Assembly (NCBI GenBank): GCA_002503595.1
Contig: DASC01000142.1
Span: forward strand, 1-8,233
From: Candidatus Methanogaster sp. UBA203
GTDB taxonomy: Archaea; Halobacteriota; Methanosarcinia; Methanosarcinales; Methanogasteraceae
DNA: 8,233 nt
Reading direction: 5' to 3'
Below the pieces are notes generated by a model, which was not told the origin of the DNA, did not search any database, and saw nothing but the letters and a program-made list of their open reading frames with translations. Of the stretch, positions 1 to 6,038 are shown in pieces; the first letter of the stretch is position 1; each line of letters opens with the position of its first letter. Made by a program: the position numbers and the translations under genes.

Positions 1-9
1 CTTCGCCAT
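1..9 (-). CDS. Possible 5' end of a divergent gene (three codons only)
   Basis: The minus strand reads ATG GCG AAG from position 9 to the window edge, giving Met-Ala-Lys. Upstream of this ATG lie a GGTGG stretch that could serve as a ribosome site and a T-rich box at 40-31 at the distance expected for an archaeal TATA box. This is the usual layout of a divergently transcribed neighbour, but three codons cannot identify a gene and the match may be chance. Confidence 0.2.
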
Positions 10-30
10 AATCAGAGTCCACCCGGAAAA

Positions 31-40
31 AATTAAAAAG
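31..40 (-). promoter_or_regulatory. Putative TATA box for a leftward gene
   Basis: On the minus strand the bases read CTTTTTAATT, centred about 26 bases ahead of the ATG at position 9. This spacing matches an archaeal TATA box driving a leaderless or nearly leaderless transcript. The region is generally AT-rich, so the call rests on spacing alone. Confidence 0.25.
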
Positions 41-60
41 TCTCCAGAAACACTGGCAAA

Positions 61-69
61 TTTTTAATA
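61..69 (+). promoter_or_regulatory. Putative TATA box of the U32 operon
   Basis: TTTTTAATA preceded by an A-rich stretch resembles an archaeal BRE/TATA element. A start site about 26 bases downstream would fall near 91, only a few bases ahead of the ATG at 98. No Shine-Dalgarno sequence is visible before that ATG, which fits a nearly leaderless mRNA. Confidence 0.35.
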
Positions 70-97
70 CACCAGAAACCACAGACCGCGCGGGACA

Positions 98-1156
98 ATG
101 AAAAAGAGACTCTATGTACCACATCCGGGACACTTCGGTGGACTCAAGGAACTGATATCCGAAGCAGGAAAGGACATCTACTCGATATTCATGGCAGGCT
201 CGCCCGATTACGTGGGTACCGGCCGGAGCAATCTCAGTTCGCCCCAGATCGAGGATATCAGGGAGCAGACCGAATATGCGCACAAGAATGGTGTTGCGGT
301 GGAGATCGTGCTCAACAGTTCGTGTCTGGGCGGGCGCCAACTGACACCTGAGGGTTTCAACCTCATCCACTGGTATCTCGGACAGCTCGATAGTTGCGGA
401 GTCGATACTATCGTTGTTGCGGATCCGTATCTCGTCGAGATCATCGCGAGGGATTTCGAGATGCTGCCGGTCGTATCGGTGCTCTCGTTTGTGGATTCGC
501 CAGAAAAAGCCAAGTTCTACGAGGATCTTGGCGCGCACTCGATCGTAGTCGATCCTGATGTGCACAGGCACTTTGACGTCCTTCATGCGATCAGGGATGC
601 TGTGGACTGCGAATTAAAACTGCTTGTGAACGAGGGCTGCCTGTACCAGTGCCCGTTTCGGTATGCGCACTTCAACTTCTTCTCGCACGCATTCGGTCCG
701 CAACCACGTCCGAACGTGCTCGACGATTATTATTACGACCGATGCATAATGCTCCGGATCAAAGATCCGAAACTGATCACAGTCTCGCCATGGATCAGAC
801 CCGAGGACATCAAGGAGTATGCAGACATCACCGACGTCTTCAAGATCGGCGGCAGAACCCATTACGTCAACTGGATCTTAAATTGCGTCAGCGCGTATAC
901 GGACGAGTCGTACGATGGCAACCTGATGGATCTGCTCGACTGCCCAAAGGCACTCAAAGACCTGTACTACATCTCAAACCGGGACTTTGATGGCGCGATC
1001 GATCACTGGAAGAACTGCCCGACCATCTGCGCAAACTGCGGGTTCTGCAGGGAACTGACAGACCGGGCTGTCAAGGTATACGCAGGCGGCGGCACAGAGA
1101 ATGAAGAGCTGGTTCTATGGAGCGAGATGGTGGGTAAAACAAAGGTGAGTGCATGA
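98..1156 (+). CDS. Peptidase U32-family protein, likely Fe-S (UbiU/UbiV/TrhP-like superfamily)
   Basis: This 352-residue protein resembles the U32 'peptidase' family, in which characterised members (UbiU, UbiV, TrhP) are Fe-S proteins that hydroxylate ubiquinone precursors or tRNA rather than proteases. The alternating helix/strand pattern of residues 1-260 fits a TIM barrel, and the NEGCLYQCPFRYAHFNF block at 178-194 sits where U32 proteins carry their signature cysteines. C181, C185 and C216, perhaps with C76, are candidates for a first Fe-S cluster. Near the C-terminus C307, C311, C314 and C317 (Cx3Cx2Cx2C) form a second possible cluster. There is no signal peptide, so it should be cytoplasmic. 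Its stop overlaps the next start by four bases, so the two genes are probably co-translated. The substrate cannot be told from the sequence. I am confident of the superfamily, not of any reaction. Confidence 0.8.
   Translation: MKKRLYVPHPGHFGGLKELISEAGKDIYSIFMAGSPDYVGTGRSNLSSPQIEDIREQTEYAHKNGVAVEIVLNSSCLGGRQLTPEGFNLIHWYLGQLDSCGVDTIVVADPYLVEIIARDFEMLPVVSVLSFVDSPEKAKFYEDLGAHSIVVDPDVHRHFDVLHAIRDAVDCELKLLVNEGCLYQCPFRYAHFNFFSHAFGPQPRPNVLDDYYYDRCIMLRIKDPKLITVSPWIRPEDIKEYADITDVFKIGGRTHYVNWILNCVSAYTDESYDGNLMDLLDCPKALKDLYYISNRDFDGAIDHWKNCPTICANCGFCRELTDRAVKVYAGGGTENEELVLWSEMVGKTKVSA
1144..1149 (+). promoter_or_regulatory. Ribosome binding site inside the end of the U32 gene
   Basis: GGTGAG, complementary to the 3' end of archaeal 16S rRNA, lies three bases before the ATG at 1153 and within the last codons of the U32 gene. 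Together with the ATGA stop/start overlap it supports translational coupling and fixes the start of the downstream gene. Confidence 0.6.
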
Positions 1157-1560
1157 TCACGAAAGAAATCCTGCAGATAAGAAGCGATATTGAAAATAAC
1201 CTGAGAAAGATGCTTGCAAGGGCGGTCATGGTCACAGAACTGGACGTCTTTGCGCTGCCGTGCGGGTGCAGCGGCATCACAGTGAATGTTCGTGGACTCG
1301 AACTGGATGATATCGAGGTCTTCGAGGAGCAGATGCTCTCGTTTTTTAAAGAGGTCGCATCGCGTCTTGAGATTCCATCAAGTTTCATATTCGCAAGACT
1401 CGTTCCAGGTAGTTCGGTCGTTGCTGCGATCAACTGGCGCGTGCTCTGCGACCGGTGCTATCCCGAGTTTGCCATAGCAAGCGGCAAGACGCCGAGACCT
1501 GATATCTACATCATGCATTTCGAGCGGAGAGGGCAGAAGGGGAAAGGGAAGAAGAGGTAG
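1153..1560 (+). CDS. Small four-cysteine protein of unknown function, coupled to the U32 gene
   Basis: This 135-residue protein is not recognised. It has an N-terminal helical stretch (about 1-25), then PCGC with C37 and C39, a short strand (GITVNVRGLEL), an amphipathic helix at about 53-72, and a second pair, LCDRC, with C99 and C102. The CxC plus CxxC pattern gives exactly four cysteines, enough for one zinc or Fe-S site. The C-terminus is a lysine/arginine/glycine tail (GKGKKR) with no membrane segment, so it is probably soluble and may contact nucleic acid or an acidic partner. The start is well supported by the GGTGAG site and the four-base overlap with the U32 gene, suggesting that the two proteins work together. 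A role as accessory or redox partner of the U32 protein is inference from position only. Confidence 0.75.
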   Translation: MITKEILQIRSDIENNLRKMLARAVMVTELDVFALPCGCSGITVNVRGLELDDIEVFEEQMLSFFKEVASRLEIPSSFIFARLVPGSSVVAAINWRVLCDRCYPEFAIASGKTPRPDIYIMHFERRGQKGKGKKR

Positions 1561-1564
1561 GATT

Positions 1565-2845
1565 TCAGGCACGGGTATGTGCCCTGATCTCCTCCGCGCA
1601 CCCGAATCCCGCCAGAATAGAGCCGTTCATGCTCCGTTCAGGATAGTTGGTCCGGGAGAACATGCCGGCAAGATACAGCCCATCGATATCGGTGGAATAC
1701 GGCGGGATCTTCTCGATGTAATCTGTCATGTACACCGGAGCCGTGTCGATATCCCGCGCAAGTCTCCACCACGAGACGTCATCGCGGTGGAAATCCGGAA
1801 ACAACTCCAGAAGCCCGCCCAGATACGAATCGATCAGTTCCTGCTCCGAAGACCGCCATCTCGGATCGGAATTGTCCTGGAAGTACGCGGTCACGTATAT
1901 CAGATGCTCTCCGTAATCCGAGACCGGAATGAAGTTAGTATGCTCGATTACCGCACCAAAAGGCACGCTTGATTTTATGTTTAACCAGTACATATCCTTC
2001 ATCAGTGACCGGTTCATGCCAAAGAGCGCGCACGCGGTCCCCTGATACGGGATATCAGGCGCATCCGCAATCATTTTTAAAAGCGCATAAGGAGACGCCG
2101 TCGAGATCACGGAATCGCAGTCCATGCGTCCGCCAGCGGTAACACCGGAGACACTTCCATCAACAATTCCGATCTCTGACACCTCGCAGTTCGTCCTGAT
2201 CTCCCCGCCCATCGCAACGATCGATTCTGCCAGACGTTTAATGAGGCGATGAAAACCTCCGCGCAGGTATCCGAGCCGCTCTCCACTCGTGGACCGGTTC
2301 GATCTGATCCTGATGCGCCCGAAGAGCCATGCAGCAGATACCCGGTCGTGGCTGCTACCGAACTTGCTCCGCAAGAGCGGCTCAAAGAACCGCTCGTAGA
2401 CCGATCTTCCGGCATTCTTAAGGATCCACTCCTTTGCGGTGACGCAATCGAGTTTGTAGATCTCCTCCTCCTTTGCCCGCCTGATCACAAGGACGATGCG
2501 TGCAAGCCGTATCAGGTCCGGAACCGAGAGCGGTGACTTGAGCAGTTCGATCGGCGTGTTCATCGGGTATATCTTCCCATTGATATGGTATCCGGTGGTT
2601 CCTTTGAGCCATTGCAGGTCAGCACCGAGACCCATGCTCCCGATGAGACCTATCAGTTCGGAATCACTCTCGAAGATGTGGTGGTAATACTTCTCGATGT
2701 GATAGTTGCCGATGTGGTAACTCGCAGCCATTCCGCCGACTTCGGAACCCTTTTCAAGGATGGTTACATCGGATATGTCCTCTTTTAGCATCCTGTACGC
2801 GGATGCAAGTCCTGAGAGCCCGCCGCCGATGATGATCGTCTTCAT
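1565..2845 (-). CDS. FAD-dependent amine oxidase/HemY-like oxidoreductase (COG1232 type)
   Basis: The 426-residue product starts with a Rossmann dinucleotide fold: MKTIIIGGGLSG supplies GxGxxG (G7, G9, G12), and E31 at the end of the second strand should bind the ribose of FAD. GG(M)AAS at about 37-42 and LGYLRGGFHRLIKRLA at 191-206 are typical of the protoporphyrinogen oxidase/amine oxidase superfamily. The C-terminal DGLYLAGMFSR...GSILAG block (388-413) is the second FAD-binding element. Length is normal for the family. There is no signal peptide; the enzyme should be cytoplasmic. It is the last gene of the M20-CcmF operon, 32 bases after ccmF, preceded by a purine-rich GGAAGAG close to the ATG. 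Relatives include porphyrinogen oxidases and enzymes of isoprenoid or surface-polymer pathways, so the substrate is open. Its stop lies four bases from that of the converging small gene. Confidence 0.85.
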   Translation of the reverse strand: MKTIIIGGGLSGLASAYRMLKEDISDVTILEKGSEVGGMAASYHIGNYHIEKYYHHIFESDSELIGLIGSMGLGADLQWLKGTTGYHINGKIYPMNTPIELLKSPLSVPDLIRLARIVLVIRRAKEEEIYKLDCVTAKEWILKNAGRSVYERFFEPLLRSKFGSSHDRVSAAWLFGRIRIRSNRSTSGERLGYLRGGFHRLIKRLAESIVAMGGEIRTNCEVSEIGIVDGSVSGVTAGGRMDCDSVISTASPYALLKMIADAPDIPYQGTACALFGMNRSLMKDMYWLNIKSSVPFGAVIEHTNFIPVSDYGEHLIYVTAYFQDNSDPRWRSSEQELIDSYLGGLLELFPDFHRDDVSWWRLARDIDTAPVYMTDYIEKIPPYSTDIDGLYLAGMFSRTNYPERSMNGSILAGFGCAEEIRAHTRA

Positions 2846-2877
2846 CTCTTCCTTTTCTTCCGTTCTTCTTTTCTTCC

Positions 2878-3894
2878 CTATCTCGCCTTCAGTTCAGACA
2901 GTTCCTTCTGCAGCAACTCTTCGTATCTTCTGTCGATATCCTCTTTCTCCTCCCCCTTCCCTGATTTCTCTCTCTTCTCTTTTTTCCTTTCTTTTATTGT
3001 TTCTGCTGCTTTCGCCCCTTCTTTCCCAGTTCTAACCGCGTACATGAGCAGGACGATTCCGAGAGACATCAGGACGATCCCGCCCCAGACTGCTGTAATC
3101 CACGGTGCTGTGCGCATGTAGATATTGGCGTAGTCGCCTTCGACCATCTTCGTGGTGATGAACACCTCTTTTGTGAGCGATCGGTGGACATAGTTCGTGG
3201 CATACGACTGCCCCCACTTGAAGTCCGTGATGAATTTGACATCATCGCGATCGATCAGCGTGCCCCCCTGATAGAGTTCGAAATCGATCCGGGTAACGTA
3301 GGATGAGCCCGGGTACTCATCATAAGGCGCGCCCTCGTATCGATCCGAGATTCCTGTGATCTTTATGGCGTACGGCTGCCCTTCGTAGACGCCAAGTTCT
3401 CCGTCATGTATGACCGTGGATCCGTCGATCCGCGTGTTTGTGCTCACGACGATGCCGATCAGGATCAGAACGATGCCGATATGGATGATATGCGGGCTTA
3501 CGCTGTGGAGTGTCAGTTTGGGCAGCCGAATGATCCGGTATACGATCGCAAGCGTGGCAAAGAGCAGTACCGGCACCGATACATCGATCGCAGCGTTATG
3601 AAATGGTGATAGGTACACAAAGAGCACGGTTGTTACAAGCACAATCGCGACTATTATAAGAATTTTTGTCGGCGAGACATCTGGCAGAAGCAGGCATACG
3701 CCAAGAAGCAGTGCCAGAAGAAGGGTTGGAAACATCGTCCGGTCATTGAACCATCCGGCATCGAGGGTAGCGTCTGTGAATAGCGGTATGAGCATCCCGA
3801 TGATTAGGGTCAGGAACAGCACGCTGAACATGATTATCGCCGCAAGCATAGCGTTGCGGGAATTTATGAATTCGAAGGGTTTTTTGGAGTTCAT
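2878..3894 (-). CDS. ccmF: CcmF C-terminal half (split cytochrome c heme lyase subunit)
   Basis: This 338-residue membrane protein corresponds to the C-terminal part of CcmF, which with CcmH attaches heme to apocytochrome c outside the membrane. I see helices at about 15-37, 55-71, 77-97, 103-123 and 136-152, an extracytoplasmic domain at 153-262, and a last helix at 263-286. HIIHIGIVLILIGIVVST (135-152) matches the AHLG helix of bacterial CcmF, so H138 is the likely counterpart of the heme-ligand histidine there. SLTKEVFITTKMVEGDYAN (239-257) followed by TAPWITAVWGG matches the conserved TEA...RDLY...RWIW block. The tryptophan-rich WWD heme-handling domain and the N-terminal helices of full CcmF are absent, as in organisms with split CcmF; the other half is not in this window. 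Residues 289-338 form an unusual charged, probably coiled-coil cytoplasmic tail. The gene starts four bases after the M20 stop. Confidence 0.8.
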   Translation of the reverse strand: MNSKKPFEFINSRNAMLAAIIMFSVLFLTLIIGMLIPLFTDATLDAGWFNDRTMFPTLLLALLLGVCLLLPDVSPTKILIIVAIVLVTTVLFVYLSPFHNAAIDVSVPVLLFATLAIVYRIIRLPKLTLHSVSPHIIHIGIVLILIGIVVSTNTRIDGSTVIHDGELGVYEGQPYAIKITGISDRYEGAPYDEYPGSSYVTRIDFELYQGGTLIDRDDVKFITDFKWGQSYATNYVHRSLTKEVFITTKMVEGDYANIYMRTAPWITAVWGGIVLMSLGIVLLMYAVRTGKEGAKAAETIKERKKEKREKSGKGEEKEDIDRRYEELLQKELSELKAR

Positions 3895-3898
3895 GGTA

Positions 3899-5149
3899 TC
3901 ACTCTGTCAGGAGCAGCCCCAAAAACTTTGTGTACCGCACCAGGTCCTCGACCCGCACATTCTCATCCTCAGCATGTGCCCGGCTCTCAAGCACCCTCCC
4001 GACACCGTGGCAGCAGACCGGCTGCCCTGTGATCCCGATTACATAAGCGACGTCGAGACTGCCCTGCGCTCCGGCGATATCGATCTTGCGGTCGGATACC
4101 TCGTTTGCAACAGCCAGAACCCGCCCGATCCATGGATGACTCGCATCGGTAAACATCGGCGGATATCCGATCTCATAAGTGAAATCGTATCTCGTGTCTG
4201 CATCTGCGGCACTCGCAAGCGCTCTTTCGATCTCATCGATTGCGTCATCGAATGTCTCTTCAGGCATCACCCTGCGGTCGCCACGGATGGTGCATCTCCC
4301 GGGAACCACGTTCTCCTTTACGCCGCTCTCGATCATCGTGATATTCAGAACCGGTTTCACATTTAAAAAACCCATCTTCTCAGCGATTACGGGACTGCTC
4401 GGCATCTCTGACCGCCTGTCCTCGACCTTGCTCTTCAGTGCAAGTATCCCATTCATCAGCGCAACCGATTTTTCGAGTGCGTTTACGCCTAAAAAACTGC
4501 TGCCGCTGTGGTACGTCCTTCCGAAAACGTCGACCCGCCATGTGAGTATCCCGTTTGTGCCGATGATGACGTCATCGCCCTCGCCATCCATGCACAGGAA
4601 ATAATCCCCTGACAGGAGACCAATGTCAGCGAAATAACAAAGTCCTGAATACGGACCGATCTCCTCGTCCGTTGTCAGTGCGATATTGAGATTGTATGCT
4701 GGCGTGATGCCGAGTTCCCTGATCAGGGTGAGCGCGGTTAAGAGTGCCGCAATCGCTGCCTTCGAATCCGCAGATCCTCGTGCATAGAATCTGCCGTCCG
4801 CAATCGTGCCCTCGTACGGCGGGAATGTCCATCCATCGCCTACAGGAACCACATCGAGGTGCGTATAGATCACAAGCGTCCGGTCAGCGCCGACATCGAG
4901 ATACGCGTGCAGATTTGCCCGTTTTCCGTGCAGTTCCGGGTTTTTCATCTTCTGTTTGAATATCTCTTCAGGAATGCATACCTTCTCAACCTCAAATCCA
5001 AGATCGGCGAATTTTGGCATCAGGTAATCGACGATCTCCTCGTAATTATCACCGGGAGGGACCGCTGTCGGCATCCTGACGAGATCGGTGAGAATGCGCA
5101 GGGTGTCGCTGGCATTTGGGTCGATCCGGTCGGGGAGTCTACTATCCAT
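3899..5149 (-). CDS. M20-family metallopeptidase/deacylase (ArgE/DapE/ACY1-like)
   Basis: The 416-residue product carries the full M20 dinuclear zinc site: THLDVV gives H97 and the catalytic-site D99, ARGSADSK gives bridging D128, TTDEE gives the general base E162 and ligand E163, D188 follows in CMDGEG, and H392 near the C-terminus completes it. H214 in YHSGS lies in the inserted dimerisation domain and normally completes the partner's active site. Members hydrolyse N-acyl amino acids or short peptides; which one cannot be decided here. No signal peptide is present. The frame stays open upstream to an ATG at 5254, but that extension (35 residues) lacks family similarity, and a TATA-like box at 5180-5171 sits exactly where the ATG at 5149 would be a leaderless start, so I use 5149. 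It leads an operon with ccmF and the FAD oxidoreductase. Confidence 0.9.
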   Translation of the reverse strand: MDSRLPDRIDPNASDTLRILTDLVRMPTAVPPGDNYEEIVDYLMPKFADLGFEVEKVCIPEEIFKQKMKNPELHGKRANLHAYLDVGADRTLVIYTHLDVVPVGDGWTFPPYEGTIADGRFYARGSADSKAAIAALLTALTLIRELGITPAYNLNIALTTDEEIGPYSGLCYFADIGLLSGDYFLCMDGEGDDVIIGTNGILTWRVDVFGRTYHSGSSFLGVNALEKSVALMNGILALKSKVEDRRSEMPSSPVIAEKMGFLNVKPVLNITMIESGVKENVVPGRCTIRGDRRVMPEETFDDAIDEIERALASAADADTRYDFTYEIGYPPMFTDASHPWIGRVLAVANEVSDRKIDIAGAQGSLDVAYVIGITGQPVCCHGVGRVLESRAHAEDENVRVEDLVRYTKFLGLLLTE

Positions 5150-5170
5150 GTGTGAAGAGTATGCTTGGTG

Positions 5171-5180
5171 GCTTTTTAAC
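5171..5180 (-). promoter_or_regulatory. Putative TATA box of the M20-CcmF-oxidoreductase operon
   Basis: The minus strand reads GTTAAAAAGC, centred about 26 bases upstream of the ATG at 5149. This predicts transcription starting at or next to the ATG, a leaderless mRNA, and agrees with the absence of a ribosome site there. It is the main reason for rejecting the longer reading frame. Confidence 0.5.
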
Positions 5181-5274
5181 GATTTCTGAGGGGGTGGCAA
5201 TTCGGGCTGGCTCTGGTTCACGCGTGTGTTTCTGGATATTCGAAGCTGAGGCACGGAGATGGTTTTGGCACTTT

Positions 5275-5886
5275 TTACATCTCCTTGATTTCAGGTAATC
5301 CTATTCTACTTAGAAAGTATGAAAAACGCTGGGATAGACTTTCTCTAAATAACTCTCGGATCGTTACCAAGTAATGCTCACCCACCACCATATAAATGGC
5401 GTTTCTTGGCATCGTATAGTAATGCTTAAAGTCGATCACTAATTCTGGGACTTGCATCTTCGAATCCGCTACAAGAAAATGAAAACGTTCGTATTTCTGG
5501 TCTTTTATTTTTTTAAACCGTTCACTATTCCATTTTTCCATCACACGACCTGTATGTTCCAGATGTTCTCCGATCCGAAATTTCTCTGCAGGATATGCTG
5601 GGCATACCAGAATAGATTGCATATGTTTGTCATGCTTCTCACACACCTCCTCATTCCTGTTCTTGTAATCTTGTTCCAGGTCACAATCTTGTGTCATCAC
5701 GACGATGTATGGTAACGTATTTTTAATAATATTATATTTTTTATAACTACTATCAGTAAATTCCCATTCTATAATAGGAGAATCTCGTAATATATCGCCC
5801 TGACACACTCGCGTCTTCGAGTACTTGCAATACGGGGAATCAATCGTTCTCTGAAATGTGTCCAACAACTTTTCTCTCGATTCCAT
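5275..5886 (-). CDS. Uncharacterised protein with QGDIL and TQDCDL motifs
   Basis: This 203-residue soluble protein belongs to no family I can name. It has a CQGDIL motif at 28-33, a strand ending in VVMTQDCDLEQDY (62-73), a hydrophobic strand SILVCPAYP (91-99), ERFHFLVAD (133-141), VIDFKHYYTMPR (150-161), and a C-terminal LSQRFSYFLSRIGLP segment (184-198). The spacing of these blocks, especially the Cys-Asp of TQDCDL and the RIGLP ending, looks like a real conserved fold and not a chance frame. Cysteines at 20, 28, 68, 82 and 95 could include a metal site, but no pattern proves it. The start at 5886 lies 47 bases inside the preceding small gene; no clear ribosome site precedes it, so translation may depend on reinitiation. 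Base composition is AT-rich like its two upstream partners and unlike the M20 gene next door. Function unknown. Confidence 0.75.
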   Translation of the reverse strand: MESREKLLDTFQRTIDSPYCKYSKTRVCQGDILRDSPIIEWEFTDSSYKKYNIIKNTLPYIVVMTQDCDLEQDYKNRNEEVCEKHDKHMQSILVCPAYPAEKFRIGEHLEHTGRVMEKWNSERFKKIKDQKYERFHFLVADSKMQVPELVIDFKHYYTMPRNAIYMVVGEHYLVTIRELFRESLSQRFSYFLSRIGLPEIKEM

Positions 5887-6037
5887 ATTTCTTATATTTC
5901 TTCTCGTATTCTCTATAATCTACAGAAATAGTGTTTGGGTCATATCCTTTTTCAGGTTTTCTACTTTCCATTATGGGCGGCAATGTAGTCTTCGATTCCT
6001 CGAAATATTGAATATCACCTGTTTTCTTCTCAAACAT
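5840..6037 (-). CDS. Small charged hypothetical protein, middle gene of the AT-rich cassette
   Basis: The 65-residue product is hydrophilic, rich in lysine, glutamate and tyrosine, with a helix-prone DYREYEKKYKKYGIERK segment at 40-56. It has no cysteines, membrane segment or recognised domain. Reality is supported by position: its ATG lies one base after the stop of the TIGR04255-like gene, and a GGGAG ribosome site (6051-6047) sits nine bases upstream. Its last 47 bases overlap the start of the 203-residue gene in another frame. The size and place between two larger genes resemble a linker, adaptor or antitoxin-like component, but that is inference. A frameshift joining it to the next gene is less likely, because the overlap frames both read cleanly. 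Confidence 0.6.
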   Translation of the reverse strand: MFEKKTGDIQYFEESKTTLPPIMESRKPEKGYDPNTISVDYREYEKKYKKYGIERKVVGHISEND

Positions 6038-6038
6038 T

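Noticed and set aside
1577..2788. Several + strand open frames opposite the FAD oxidoreductase
   Set aside because: They are antisense shadows of a well-supported enzyme gene, have no recognisable domains and lack ribosome sites.
3240..3600. High density of GATC/CGATC words
   Set aside because: Explained by frequent ATC and GAT codons for isoleucine and aspartate; no regular spacing that would suggest a site array or origin.
3746..4604. Long + strand frames of 206 and 141 residues opposite the CcmF and M20 genes
   Set aside because: They overlap confidently assigned genes on the other strand and read as low-similarity translations of their codon pattern.
5150..5254. N-terminal extension of the M20 frame to an ATG at 5254
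   Set aside because: It contains the likely TATA box for the gene, has no family similarity and begins among AT-rich and low-similarity sequence; the ATG at 5149 gives a normal-length M20 protein.
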